A stretch of 64,000 nt of DNA from JACQFV01 sp964593585 (GTDB lineage Bacteria > Zixibacteria > MSB-5A5 > WJJR01): positions 86,314 through 150,313 of the forward strand of contig CAZQIZ010000004.1 of NCBI GenBank assembly GCA_964593585.1, written 5' to 3'. The position numbers and the translations under genes are program-made. Positions 8,861 through 17,830 of this stretch are shown here, one piece after another (positions within the stretch are counted from its first letter, which is position 1; every line of letters begins with the position of its first letter). Below the pieces are notes generated by a model. It saw nothing but the letters and a program-made list of their open reading frames with translations, did no database searches and was not told where the DNA came from.

Positions 8861-9525
8861 CACAGTTCGAGGGAGTTTTGCCGCCACTCGCGCACCGGCG
8901 CGAAACTGCGGCGGTGGATGGGCGATGGACCAAGACGCTCCAGCGCCTCCTGGTGTTCCGGCGTGGCATATCCCTTGTGATGCGCGAAGCCGTAGCCGGG
9001 GTATGTCTGGTCGTATTCCTCCATCATGCGGTCGCGGATTTCCTTGGCGAGGATCGACGCCGCGCCGATGGTGATGCTGGCGCTGTCGCCGCGGACGATG
9101 GCGCGTTGCGGGCAGGACAGATCGGGGATGAGGGCCTTGCCGTCGACCAGCACGGCCTCGGGCGGCATGGCCAGTTGTTCGATGGCGCGCCGCATGGCCA
9201 GATAGGTAGCGTTGAGGATGTTGATCCGGTCAATTTCGGCCGGCGCGACCAGCCCCACGCCCCAGGTCAGCGCCTGCGCGGCGATTGACGGGAAGAGGGT
9301 AAGACGTTCGGCCTGCGTGAGAGTCTTGGAGTCGTGGACACCGGGATCGTCGAAGCTCTCGCTGAGAATCACGGCGACGGCGATGACCGGACCCGCCAGG
9401 GGGCCGCGTCCGACCTCATCGACACCGGCCACCAGACGCATTCCGCTCTCCCAAAACCGCCGTTCATGGAGCCAACGGTCGAGGGCATCGCCGTTGGCTT
9501 TTGATCCGCGCGCCACGCGTCGCAT
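8860..9525 (-). CDS. rnhB: Ribonuclease HII
   Basis: Removes RNA or ribonucleotides from RNA-DNA hybrids. The catalytic acids are in AGVDEVGRGPLAGPV (Asp36, Glu37), with IGAASILAKEIRD, the HKGYATPEH block and the closing GPSPIHRRSFAPV all present. 221 residues is normal for the family. It belongs to the rplS-rnhB-yraN part of the cluster, although an SRPBCC gene is inserted before it. Confidence 0.96.
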   Translation of the reverse strand: MRRVARGSKANGDALDRWLHERRFWESGMRLVAGVDEVGRGPLAGPVIAVAVILSESFDDPGVHDSKTLTQAERLTLFPSIAAQALTWGVGLVAPAEIDRINILNATYLAMRRAIEQLAMPPEAVLVDGKALIPDLSCPQRAIVRGDSASITIGAASILAKEIRDRMMEEYDQTYPGYGFAHHKGYATPEHQEALERLGPSPIHRRSFAPVREWRQNSLEL

Positions 9526-9540
9526 GGGAGTCGCCGTTCG

Positions 9541-10098
9541 TTATTGCGCCAATGGAACTTTCTTGCGGTAATCCCCCGATTCCACGTACGGCTTGAAGCG
9601 TTCGATCAGGAAGTGATGCCAGACACGATCGACGATGTCGGGAATCTCCGGCTCGATCTGTCCGGCGGCATTCACGGTCAGCATGAGCAGCGTGCTGTCG
9701 CTTCCCTGCGCCGTGAGCTCCAGCGTATGCACCATGACGATGGCGCGTCCGGTCAGGCCCAGAGGCCCCTCAAAACGCAGGAGCCGTCCGCGCCAGGCGG
9801 TGATCACGGTCGCGTGCAACGCGCCGTTGCCGGAATCGTCGAAGACCTCATAGAATCCGCCCCCGGCCTTGGGCTCGATGTAGAGCGCCTTGGGATGCTC
9901 GGCGATGGAGTGATCCCACCAGTCGCGGATGTCGCCGGTGAACGCGTCAAAGACTGCCACCGGCGATGCCGGCAGCGTCAGTTGGTGCGTGACGGAAAAT
10001 CCCGTGGGCGCAAGCGGCGCGACCGCCCCCTGTCCCACCCGAAACGGCAACGCCGTCAGAAACGCCGCGACTGCGGCCACGCGCAGAAGGCGTGTCAC
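9541..10098 (-). CDS. Secreted SRPBCC/START-like domain protein
   Basis: 185 residues. A hydrophobic signal peptide (MTRLLRVAAVAAFLTALPFRV) is followed by a domain with the pattern of the AHSA1/START-like superfamily: SVTHQLTLPASPVAVFDAFTGD at its start, AGGGFYEVFDDSG in the middle, and a long C-terminal helix with VDRVWHHFLIERFKPYVE. Proteins of this fold bind hydrophobic ligands. The start is a GTG one base after the rplS stop, so it is translationally linked to a ribosomal protein gene; its role there is unknown. Confidence 0.7.
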   Translation of the reverse strand: MTRLLRVAAVAAFLTALPFRVGQGAVAPLAPTGFSVTHQLTLPASPVAVFDAFTGDIRDWWDHSIAEHPKALYIEPKAGGGFYEVFDDSGNGALHATVITAWRGRLLRFEGPLGLTGRAIVMVHTLELTAQGSDSTLLMLTVNAAGQIEPEIPDIVDRVWHHFLIERFKPYVESGDYRKKVPLAQ

Positions 10099-10099
10099 G

Positions 10100-10471
10100 T
10101 TACTCGCCGCCCCCGGCGGTCACGTCGGTCTTCTTCTCTTTGACCCGGGCGGCGCGTCCGGTCAGCTCGCGCATGTAGAACAACTTGGCGCGGCGGACCT
10201 TTCCCTGCTTGACCAGTTCGACCTTGGCCACGTTGGGCGAATGGGTCGGGAAGATGCGTTCGACAAACACGCCATGCTCCGAGAGCTTGCGCACGGTAAA
10301 GGTGGCGTTGGCGCCGACCCCGCGCTTCTGGATGACGGTGCCCTGGAAGACCTGGATACGTTCCTTGTCGCCTTCCTTGATCTTCACGTGGACGCGGACG
10401 ATGTCGCCGGGATTGACCGGGGCGGCTTCGGCCTGCGTGTCCTTGAGTCCGATGGTGTTGAGGTTGATCAT
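10100..10471 (-). CDS. rplS: 50S ribosomal protein L19
   Basis: 123 residues. It shows the L19 core: NPGDIVRVHVKIKEGDKERIQVFQGTV-type start, KRGVGANATFTVRKLSEHGVFVERIFPTHSP, and the basic RRAKLFYMREL segment. L19 sits at the 30S-50S interface. It follows trmD by 29 bases in the conserved rpsP-rimM-trmD-rplS operon. The C-terminus is slightly extended (TDVTAGGGE). Confidence 0.97.
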   Translation of the reverse strand: MINLNTIGLKDTQAEAAPVNPGDIVRVHVKIKEGDKERIQVFQGTVIQKRGVGANATFTVRKLSEHGVFVERIFPTHSPNVAKVELVKQGKVRRAKLFYMRELTGRAARVKEKKTDVTAGGGE

Positions 10472-10500
10472 CGCGATACTCCTTCAAGTATGATTGTTTT

Positions 10501-11265
10501 CTATCCTTCACCGCCGACATCGAACTCGGCGTCCGCATTCTCGAGAATCCGTCGCCGGCCGCGGGCGGCCAGGTCGGGACGGTACAATCCGGTCAATTCG
10601 CGCGCCTGTTCCGCGCGCCAGTCGGCCACTTGGGCGTGATGCCCCGACAGCAGGACCGGCGGCACTTGCAGACCGCGCCACTCGGCGGGGCGCGTGTACT
10701 GCGGCGCGCCCAGGCCGCCATCGTCGCGCACGAACGAATCGTTGCGCGCCGCTTCGTCGTTGCCCAGGAAACCCGGGACGCGTCGGGCGGTCGCCTCAAT
10801 CATCACCATGGTCGGCAGTTCGCCGCCCGAGAGCACGTAGTCGCCGATGCAACGCCGCACCGGCCGCAAGTACTCGAACACGCGCTCGTCCATGCCGGTG
10901 TAGTGCCCGCAGACGAAGATCAGGTGCGACCGTCCGGCCCACTCGTCGGCGTCATCCTGGCCAAACAGCGAACCATGCGGCGTGGGAATGATGGTCACGC
11001 AATCCTCGGCGCCCGGACCGCCGCCGAGCGATTCGACGGCGCGCGCGATCGGCTCGGCCTTGAGGATCATGCCGCCGCCGCCGCCGAACGGGGTGTCGTC
11101 GATGGTGTGATGCGCCGGGTCATCGGACCAATCGCGCAGATCATGAACGCGCACCGACAGAACGCCCTGGGCCAGTCCACGGGCCATCAGCGATTCACCG
11201 AGAAATCCGGAGAACATCGCCGGGAAGGCGGTGATCACATCGATGGTCAGCCCCTGTGTGCCCAT
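10501..11265 (-). CDS. trmD: tRNA (guanine-N1)-methyltransferase
   Basis: SPOUT methyltransferase that makes m1G37 in tRNA, preventing +1 frameshifts. 254 residues. Family motifs seen are TIDVITAFPAMF at the start, DDTPFGGGGGMILK, CGHYTGMDERV, the trefoil-knot strand GDYVLSGGELP and the C-terminal LLSGHH. It starts eight bases downstream of the rimM stop, as expected for rpsP-rimM-trmD-rplS. Confidence 0.97.
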   Translation of the reverse strand: MGTQGLTIDVITAFPAMFSGFLGESLMARGLAQGVLSVRVHDLRDWSDDPAHHTIDDTPFGGGGGMILKAEPIARAVESLGGGPGAEDCVTIIPTPHGSLFGQDDADEWAGRSHLIFVCGHYTGMDERVFEYLRPVRRCIGDYVLSGGELPTMVMIEATARRVPGFLGNDEAARNDSFVRDDGGLGAPQYTRPAEWRGLQVPPVLLSGHHAQVADWRAEQARELTGLYRPDLAARGRRRILENADAEFDVGGEG

Positions 11266-11272
11266 GTGCCTG

Positions 11273-11782
11273 TCAATCCAGCAATCCCGGTATCGGATCG
11301 ATCACCATGCGTCCGGTCGTCAAGTCGATCGACTTGATGAAGACTTCGACCGCCGGGATCATGAACTCCTTGTCGCCATCGCGGCAGACATAAATGTCGT
11401 TGGCGGCGCCGTCGATAATCTCCACGATCGTTCCCACCGCACGGCCATCGGCGGTGACCACGGTCAGGCCGACGATCTGATCATGGAAGTAACGTCCCTC
11501 CGGCAGTGCGACCCGCTCGGCCGCCTCGATTTCGACATCGCCACCCAGCCAGATCTGCACATCCTCGGGCGTCTGGACCGCGTCGGTGCGCAGGATCACG
11601 AATCCGGCGGCGATCTGGACGGAGAGGACGTTGGCGACGGCAGCCTTGGGGCCCCGGGTGAGCGTTACCCGCTTCAGCGCGGCGAAGCGCTCCAGATCAT
11701 CGGCGTAGGGCCAAACGCGGAACGCGCCCTGGATGCCATGCGCCTTGCCGATCTTGCCGAGGGCGACACGGTCGGTCACCAC
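11273..11782 (-). CDS. rimM: 16S rRNA processing protein RimM
   Basis: Assembly factor that binds S19 in the 30S head. 169 residues with the N-terminal RimM barrel (LGKIGKAHGIQGAFRVWP) and a PRC-barrel C-terminal half (RYFHDQIVGLTV, then EFMIPAVEVFIKSID). It is located between rpsP and trmD, which supports the call. The KH-domain gene often found between rpsP and rimM is absent. Confidence 0.95.
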   Translation of the reverse strand: MVTDRVALGKIGKAHGIQGAFRVWPYADDLERFAALKRVTLTRGPKAAVANVLSVQIAAGFVILRTDAVQTPEDVQIWLGGDVEIEAAERVALPEGRYFHDQIVGLTVVTADGRAVGTIVEIIDGAANDIYVCRDGDKEFMIPAVEVFIKSIDLTTGRMVIDPIPGLLD

Positions 11783-11813
11783 AGCGCTCCCTCTCCCGCC
11801 AACCGAAGGGAGA

Positions 11814-12194
11814 TTACTCCTCCTTCTTGGCGCCGGCGGCCTCGGCCATGCGGGCGCGTTTGCGCGCCTTGACCTTGCCAGCCTTCTCGGTCACGGTGTC
11901 CTTAAGGACGAGATTTGAGTAGTCCTCGCCCTTTTGCGCCTTGGCCCAGATCATGTCCAGTCCGGTATGGACAAACAACGTACGGACCGTGTCCGACGGC
12001 TCCGCGCCCATCTTGAGCCACTTGAGGGTCTTTTCGATATCGAAGGAGACCTTGCCGGGCTTCTCGGTGGGACGGTACCAGCCGATGATCTCAATGAATC
12101 GGCCATCGCGCGGCATGCGCGAATCCGCCGCGACCACGCGGTAAAGCGGGGCGTTGCGGCGCCCGCCGCGGCGAAGACGAATGGTTGCTGCCAA
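11814..12194 (-). CDS. rpsP: 30S ribosomal protein S16
   Basis: 126 residues. The S16 signature is AATIRLRRGGRRNAPLYRVV, followed by IEIIGWYRP and KWLKMGAEPSDTVR. The C-terminal tail after residue 85 is basic and longer than the E. coli protein, a common variation. First ribosomal gene after ffh in the same direction; only 48 bases separate them. Confidence 0.97.
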   Translation of the reverse strand: MAATIRLRRGGRRNAPLYRVVAADSRMPRDGRFIEIIGWYRPTEKPGKVSFDIEKTLKWLKMGAEPSDTVRTLFVHTGLDMIWAKAQKGEDYSNLVLKDTVTEKAGKVKARKRARMAEAAGAKKEE

Positions 12195-12242
12195 TCAAAA
12201 CCTCCGGTGAATATGGTGAATCGTTAACGAGACTCCATGCGA

Positions 12243-13574
12243 TCAGCCCATGGGCATGCCGAACGGCACGCGCAGGGGGCCCTTCTTGCCTGCCTTGGAG
12301 AACTGCTTCATCATCATCTGCATCATGCCGAACTGCTTGATCAGGCGGTTGACGTCCTGAATCGAATTGCCCGAGCCGCGGGCGATGCGCGCGCGGCGCG
12401 CGCCGTTGAGGATTTCGGGACGGCGACGCTCTTCGGGAGTCATCGAGAGGATCATCGCCTCCATCCGCCCCTGCGCCTTGGGATCAAGGGACATCCCTTT
12501 CAACTGGCGCCCCACGCCCGGCAACATGCCGAGGATGGAGTCCAGCGGCCCCATCTTCTTCAATTGCTGCATCTGCTCGAGGAAATCCTCGAAGTTGAAC
12601 TGCGCGCGCCGCAGTTTCTCTTCCATTTCGCGGGCGCGCTGGGTGTCGATGGTCTTCTGCGCTTTTTCCACCAGCGAGACGACATCGCCCATGCCGAGAA
12701 TGCGCGAGGCCATCCGATCGGGGTGGAAGGGTTCGAGGTCTTCGACCTTCTCGCCGACGCCGGTGAAGAGGATCGGGACGCCGGTGACTTTGGCGACCGA
12801 GAGCGCGGCGCCGCCGCGGGCATCGCCGTCGATCTTGGTGAAGATCACGCCGTCGATGCCGACTTTGTTGGCGAAGGCCGAGGCCGAGCTGACCGCATCC
12901 TGTCCGGTCATGGCATCGGCGACGAAGAAGGTCTCGGTCGGGCGCAGCCGTTCCTTGATGCCCCTGACTTCGTCCATCAACTCGTCGTTGACGTGGAGAC
13001 GTCCGGCGGTGTCCACGATGACCAGATCGCAGTGTGCCTGGGCGGCGGCGGCCAGACCGGCGACTGCCACGTCGAGCGGGGAGCCGGCGCCGGTGTGCAC
13101 CGGGATCTTCAACTGCTGGCCGAGTTTGCGCAATTGTTCGATCGCCGCGGGCCGTTGCAGATCACAGGCTACCAGCATTGGCTTGCGTCCGCTCTTGGCA
13201 AAACGCGCCGCGAGTTTCGCGCAGGTGGTTGTCTTGCCCGATCCCTGCAACCCGACCAGCATCCAGATTGTGGGATGGGGCGACTTGGCGAATTGCACCG
13301 GACGGTGCTGGCCGCCCAGGAGCGCGACCAGCCGGTCGTAGATGATCTTGATTATCTGCTGACCCGGCGTGACCGAATTGAGCACCTCGGAGCCGAGCGA
13401 CTCGCGCTGGACGTCTTCGAGGAACTCCTTGACGACCTTGTAATGAACGTCCGCCTCGAGGAAGGCGCGTCGCACCTGCTTGAGCGCTTCCTCGATGTTC
13501 TTCTCCGAGACCTTGCCGTGACCGCGCAGAGTCTTGAAGACGCGTTCGAGACGTTCGCCGAGTTGATCAAACAT
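12243..13574 (-). CDS. ffh: Signal recognition particle protein (SRP54 homologue)
   Basis: GTPase of the signal recognition particle that delivers nascent membrane proteins to FtsY. 443 residues: N-domain helices (about 1-85), G-domain with P-loop GLQGSGKTTT near residues 105-114, DTAGRLHVN, TKIDGDARGG and the ATGOPE-like GEKVEDLEPF, then a methionine-rich M domain with MMQMMMKQF near the end. It starts the ffh-rpsP-rimM-trmD-rplS run and has a strong upstream promoter candidate at 13675-13703. The 4.5S RNA gene was not seen in this window. Confidence 0.97.
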   Translation of the reverse strand: MFDQLGERLERVFKTLRGHGKVSEKNIEEALKQVRRAFLEADVHYKVVKEFLEDVQRESLGSEVLNSVTPGQQIIKIIYDRLVALLGGQHRPVQFAKSPHPTIWMLVGLQGSGKTTTCAKLAARFAKSGRKPMLVACDLQRPAAIEQLRKLGQQLKIPVHTGAGSPLDVAVAGLAAAAQAHCDLVIVDTAGRLHVNDELMDEVRGIKERLRPTETFFVADAMTGQDAVSSASAFANKVGIDGVIFTKIDGDARGGAALSVAKVTGVPILFTGVGEKVEDLEPFHPDRMASRILGMGDVVSLVEKAQKTIDTQRAREMEEKLRRAQFNFEDFLEQMQQLKKMGPLDSILGMLPGVGRQLKGMSLDPKAQGRMEAMILSMTPEERRRPEILNGARRARIARGSGNSIQDVNRLIKQFGMMQMMMKQFSKAGKKGPLRVPFGMPMG

Positions 13575-13674
13575 AGTCTATTCCATCCACCATCCACCGA
13601 TGGCGCAAAAACACGGATGCGGTTTGAGCCCGCAGCCGTTGCAGCCGAACTAAAGCGGTCCGGCGCAAACTTTA

Positions 13675-13703
13675 AATATACGAGGGGCTTAGCGGAATTT
13701 CAA
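13675..13703 (-). promoter_or_regulatory. Sigma-70-like promoter for the ffh-rpsP operon
   Basis: On the minus strand TTGAAA (13698-13703) and TATATT (13675-13680) are separated by exactly 17 bp. This lies about 100 bases upstream of ffh, in the 212-base gap behind the PASTA gene. Confidence 0.65.
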
Positions 13704-13786
13704 GGGAGCACTGCAATCGCCCCGGCACAGGCGCAAGGGACATGGGGGCTTCTCAACGTATTCCCAGACAACACCTTACGTGATTC

Positions 13787-14554
13787 TCAGCGATTGCGCG
13801 AAATGACCAAATCGATCTCGCTGCCCAGCGGGAGTTCTTCACCGGGCGTCTGGACCTGCTCGAGAATTGTGCCGGCATCGCGGTCGCGATCATAGCGTCG
13901 GTCAACCCGTCCGACCAAGAGCCCGCGCTCGCGCAGGAGGATGCGCGCCTCTTCGATATTCATGCCGATCAAATTGGGACACCAGGTGTAGTCCTCGCGC
14001 AGTTCGGCGTTGACGAGCAAATTGACCACGGCGCGTCGCGGCAGACGGCTGCCGGCGCCGGGGATGGTCCCAACCACCGTGCCGGTTGGCAAGGAGGCGT
14101 CCTCGGAGCGGGCGCGTCCGCCGACAATGAACCCGGCCTCCTGCAGGATCAATTCGGCCTGACGGATAGTCTGGCCGCGGACGCGCGGCACACCGATCAA
14201 TTGCGACCCGCGCGAGACCACGATACGGAAGAGACGTCCGCGCTTGATCGGCGATCCCGGCCCGGGACGTTGTTCAATGATGACGCCATCGGGATACTCG
14301 GGAGAGAAACGGCGCTCGACAATCTCCATGTCGCCATCGACCACGGCCAGGATCGATTGCGCCTCCTCCAGTTGATGCCCGACCAACGTGGGCGCGGGGA
14401 TTTCCTCGCCATGCCGGGTGATGATCGGCATCACGACCTTGTCGACCAGCAGGATCAGGGCGGCCACGACGAGGAGCGGAATACCGACGATCTTGACCAA
14501 CCGCCGGAACCACGCCTTACGCCAGGCCCGTTGCCAGGGGGACAGTTCGCTCAC
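13787..14554 (-). CDS. PASTA-domain membrane protein
   Basis: 255 residues. One transmembrane segment at about residues 20-42 (IVGIPLLVVAALILLVDKVV) is followed by three PASTA repeats with the P-x-L-x-G-x-x-x-x-x-A pattern: APTLVGHQLEEAQ, VPRVRGQTIRQAELIL and CPNLIGMNIEEARILL. PASTA domains bind peptidoglycan fragments or beta-lactams, usually on PknB-type kinases or PBPs; here no kinase or transpeptidase domain is attached. A GTG start overlaps the rsmB stop as GTGA, so the much longer upstream frame is rejected and coupling to rsmB is expected. Confidence 0.85.
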   Translation of the reverse strand: MSELSPWQRAWRKAWFRRLVKIVGIPLLVVAALILLVDKVVMPIITRHGEEIPAPTLVGHQLEEAQSILAVVDGDMEIVERRFSPEYPDGVIIEQRPGPGSPIKRGRLFRIVVSRGSQLIGVPRVRGQTIRQAELILQEAGFIVGGRARSEDASLPTGTVVGTIPGAGSRLPRRAVVNLLVNAELREDYTWCPNLIGMNIEEARILLRERGLLVGRVDRRYDRDRDAGTILEQVQTPGEELPLGSEIDLVISRNR

Positions 14555-15969
14555 GTTTGCGCGCGTCGCATCCGCGCGGCGAAGACGCCGTCGAGACCAT
14601 CTTCCGGCGGGCGGGTGGAGAGGTAGCCGGCGGGAGTGACGTATTTGTGCGGCACCCGGGTCCCGGCGGGCTCGAGCGTAAATTCGGGATGATCCCGCAG
14701 GAAGATCTCGACCACTTGCTCGTTTTCCTGCGGGGAGAGGGTGCAGGTGGAATAGACAAGCACGCCGCCGGGGGCGACATGGACGGAGGCCGCGGTCAGC
14801 CAGATGCCCTGCGAGCGCGACAGACGGGTGATGTCGGCCGGCGACTTGGTCCACCGCACTTCGGGGTTCTTCGGCAGCGTACCGAGCGCCGAACACGGCG
14901 CATCGGCCAGAACCCGCGCGGCGGCGCGATCACCGAGACTGGTGACGTCGGCGGCGATCGGCAGGATGTTGTTGTAGCCCAGACGCAGCTTGTTTTCGGT
15001 CACGCGTTCGAGGCGTTTTTCGCTCTTGTCCACCGCAAGCACCTGTCCGGTCTCACCGACACGCTCGGAGATGGCCAGCGTCTTGCCGCCGGGAGCGGAG
15101 AACATATCGATGATGGTCTCGCCCGGTTGCGGATCGAGCAATTGAATGACCAAACCGGCCGCCGGATTCTGGACCCAACCATACGGTCCGGCAAAGAGCG
15201 GCGAACCGACGGTCAGCGCCGAAGTGGCGACGGACACATAGTTGTGGAACTCCGGATGCACCCGCGCCGAACCCAACTCGTGCTCGGCAATCATCTTCAA
15301 GACCACGTCCGCATCGACACCCTGAGCCAGCCGGAAGAAATAGGACGGCGGGCTGTTGGCCCAGCGTTCGATCCGTTCCGGACGGTTGTTGCCGAAACGG
15401 GTGAAGAGGATTTCAACCAGCCAGTCGGGCATGGAGAGGCGTTCGCCCCAGTAGACCAACTCATTGTCCGTCTGCGGCGGTGCCTGTTCGGCGGCGCGCA
15501 GGTCTTCCTTTTCGCGCGCCGCGCGGCGGAGGACGGCGTTAACCAATCCGGCGATGCCTTGATGGGCGACCGCCTTGGCGGCATCGACGGCGGTGGAGAC
15601 CGCCGCGTGCGGCGGGATGCGATCGCAATCGACGACTTGAAACAAGCCGAAGCGCAGAATCCACTTCACCGGCTCTTTGAGGTCCTGATACTTGCCATCG
15701 GTGAGATAACGCGCCTGGGCATCAAGACGGCGCATCCGGCGCAAGACGCCGGCGGCCAGATGGATGGCCAACGCGCGGTCGCGCTGCGACAGATGCGACA
15801 GCGCCGCATCCGAATGCCAGATATCGTCGAAATCTTCGCTGCCGCGCAACGAACGGGTGGCGAGGTCATAGGCGACCGCGCGCGGGTTGTCCGCGCCGTA
15901 GGGATTGACAGAGGGACGCGGAGCCTGCGAGGGCTTCCCAGGTCGTCGGTGATTGTTGCGCCGTTCCAT
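14551..15969 (-). CDS. rsmB: 16S rRNA (cytosine-967-C5)-methyltransferase
   Basis: 472 residues. An N-terminal NusB-like RNA-binding domain (about 25-165, with VKWILRFGLFQVVDCDRIP and GLVNAVLRRAAREK) is followed by the SAM-dependent domain: DMFSAPGGKTLAI for cofactor binding, DAPCSALGTLPKNPEVRW for motif IV and VYSTCTLSPQENEQVV with the catalytic cysteine. Length and order match RsmB. The last four bases are shared with the PASTA gene. Confidence 0.94.
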   Translation of the reverse strand: MERRNNHRRPGKPSQAPRPSVNPYGADNPRAVAYDLATRSLRGSEDFDDIWHSDAALSHLSQRDRALAIHLAAGVLRRMRRLDAQARYLTDGKYQDLKEPVKWILRFGLFQVVDCDRIPPHAAVSTAVDAAKAVAHQGIAGLVNAVLRRAAREKEDLRAAEQAPPQTDNELVYWGERLSMPDWLVEILFTRFGNNRPERIERWANSPPSYFFRLAQGVDADVVLKMIAEHELGSARVHPEFHNYVSVATSALTVGSPLFAGPYGWVQNPAAGLVIQLLDPQPGETIIDMFSAPGGKTLAISERVGETGQVLAVDKSEKRLERVTENKLRLGYNNILPIAADVTSLGDRAAARVLADAPCSALGTLPKNPEVRWTKSPADITRLSRSQGIWLTAASVHVAPGGVLVYSTCTLSPQENEQVVEIFLRDHPEFTLEPAGTRVPHKYVTPAGYLSTRPPEDGLDGVFAARMRRAQT

Positions 15970-16059
15970 GGCGGGCAGAGGTCCTTACCAGGCTTATCCT
16001 ATTGTGATACGGACAAGAACGGCGAATGATCCCCACCTAACAAAAGGTATTTGGGGCAA

Positions 16060-16083
16060 ATCGGACCGGGTGGGGTCCCCGAT
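16060..16083 (-). terminator. Possible terminator after hutU
   Basis: On the minus strand an eight-pair stem with a two-base bulge and six-base loop is followed by TTTGCCCC. The weak T-run makes this tentative. Confidence 0.35.
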
Positions 16084-16091
16084 CTTGTCTA

Positions 16092-17783
16092 TCAGAGGCC
16101 TAAGCCGGGCAGTTTGATACGCTTATCCCGGGCAAAATCGACGGCCTTTTGGTACCCGGCCTCGGCATGACGCATCACCCCGGTGCCGGGGTCATTGGTC
16201 AAAACCCGTTCGAGCCGTCCTTTGGCATCCTCGGAGCCATCGGCCACAATCACCATGCCGGCGTGCTGGGACAGTCCGATGCCCACACCGCCGCCATGGT
16301 GAATCGAGACCCATCCGGCGCCGGAGATGGCGTTCAGCAGGCCATTGAGCAGCGGCCAGTCGGCCACAGCGTCGGAGGTGTCGGCCATCGACTCGGTTTC
16401 GCGAAAGGGCGAGGCCACCGAGCCGCAATCGAGATGGTCGCGGCCGATCACAATCGGCGCGCTGATCTTCCCCTTGGCGACCAGGTCATTGATGATGAGT
16501 CCGAACTTGTCGCGTTCGCCATAACCGAGCCAGCAGATGCGCGCGGGCAGCCCCTGATAACGGACCTTTTCGCGCGCCATGCGGATCCAGCGGCAGAGCG
16601 GCTCGTTGTATGCGAACTCGCGCAGGACCACCTCATCGGTGACAGCGATGTCGGCGGGATCGCCCGAGAGGGCGACCCAGCGGAAGGGACCTTTCCCTTC
16701 GCAAAAGAGCGGGCGGATGTAAGCGGGGACAAAGCCGGGGAAATCGAAGGCGTCGGCATATCCGGCTTTCTGCGCCTGGCCGCGCAGGTTGTTGCCATAG
16801 TCGAAGGCGATCGCGCCGGCCTTCTGCATCGCCACCATCGCCTCGCAGTGCCGGGCCATCGCCGCCATCGAGCGCTGGATGTAACTCTGCGGATCCTTCT
16901 GCCGCAGCGCGATTGCATCGGCCAGACTCAGGCCATCGGGGACGTATCCGGCCAGTTCGTCGTGAGCCGAGGTCTGATCGGTGACGATGTCGGGGATCTC
17001 GTGACGGCGCACCAGTTCCGGGAGAATTTCCGCGCAATTTCCGACAAGACCGATCGACAACGGTCTCTTCGTCGCGACGGATTCCTTCACCCAGCGGAGC
17101 GCTTCATCTAGCGAATGGGTTTTGCGGTCGCAGTATTCCTTTTCGAGGCGACGGTCGATGCGCGATTCATCGACCTCGACCACCAGCGCGACACCGCCAT
17201 TGAGCGTGACCGCCAGCGGCTGGGCCCCGCCCATGCCGCCCATGCCGCCGGTGACGACCCAGCGTCCGGTGAGATCGCCGCCGAAGTGCTGCGTGGCGAC
17301 CGCGGCGAAAGTCTCATAGGTGCCCTGCAGAATGCCCTGTGTGCCGATGTAGATCCATGAGCCGGCGGTCATCTGGCCATACATCATGAGGCCGAGCGCC
17401 TCGAGTCGACGGAACTCCTCCCAATTGGCCCAGCATCCGACGAGATTGGAGTTGGCGATGAGCACGCGCGGCGAGTGCGGATGTGTCTTGAAGATGCCCA
17501 CGGGCTTGCCGGACTGGACCAGCAACGTCTCATCGTTGGCCAGCGAGCGCAGCGAGGCGACGATCTGGTGGAAGCACTGCCAATTGCGCGCCGCTTTGCC
17601 GGAGCCGCCGTAGACGATCAACTCCTGCGGATGCTCGGCGACTTCGGGGTCGAGGTTGTTGTGAATCATGCGCAGGGCGGCTTCCTGGATCCATCCCTGG
17701 CAGGTGCGAGTATTGCCGCGCGGGGCGCGCACGGGCTTGTAGGTCGGCATGGGTGTCGCGGGTCTGTTCATGGCTGTTGTCAT
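16092..17783 (-). CDS. hutU: Urocanate hydratase (urocanase)
   Basis: Converts urocanate to imidazolonepropionate in histidine degradation, using tightly bound NAD as an electrophile. 563 residues from the ATG at 17783, which follows GGAAGGGGAGAG; a frame to 17822 adds 13 atypical residues. Diagnostic stretches are LIVYGGSGKAARNWQ, the NAD-binding GRWVVTGGMGGMGGAQPLA, VTDQTSAHDELAGY and the active-site region RDHLDCGSVASPFRETE. No hutH, hutI or hutG is in the window, so the rest of the pathway must lie elsewhere or be absent. Confidence 0.97.
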   Translation of the reverse strand: MTTAMNRPATPMPTYKPVRAPRGNTRTCQGWIQEAALRMIHNNLDPEVAEHPQELIVYGGSGKAARNWQCFHQIVASLRSLANDETLLVQSGKPVGIFKTHPHSPRVLIANSNLVGCWANWEEFRRLEALGLMMYGQMTAGSWIYIGTQGILQGTYETFAAVATQHFGGDLTGRWVVTGGMGGMGGAQPLAVTLNGGVALVVEVDESRIDRRLEKEYCDRKTHSLDEALRWVKESVATKRPLSIGLVGNCAEILPELVRRHEIPDIVTDQTSAHDELAGYVPDGLSLADAIALRQKDPQSYIQRSMAAMARHCEAMVAMQKAGAIAFDYGNNLRGQAQKAGYADAFDFPGFVPAYIRPLFCEGKGPFRWVALSGDPADIAVTDEVVLREFAYNEPLCRWIRMAREKVRYQGLPARICWLGYGERDKFGLIINDLVAKGKISAPIVIGRDHLDCGSVASPFRETESMADTSDAVADWPLLNGLLNAISGAGWVSIHHGGGVGIGLSQHAGMVIVADGSEDAKGRLERVLTNDPGTGVMRHAEAGYQKAVDFARDKRIKLPGLGL

Positions 17784-17830
17784 ATTGCCTCGCTCTCCCC
17801 TTCCTGACTCCCCGGCGATCATCTGCTCTC

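Noticed and set aside
7825..8980. Plus-strand open frame running through the repeats and N gap
   Set aside because: It translates the hairpin repeats and undetermined bases, then antisense yraN; no protein family pattern.
12237..16029. Long plus-strand open frames of about 490-552 codons
   Set aside because: They mirror ffh and rsmB on the opposite strand; the minus-strand products have complete catalytic motifs.
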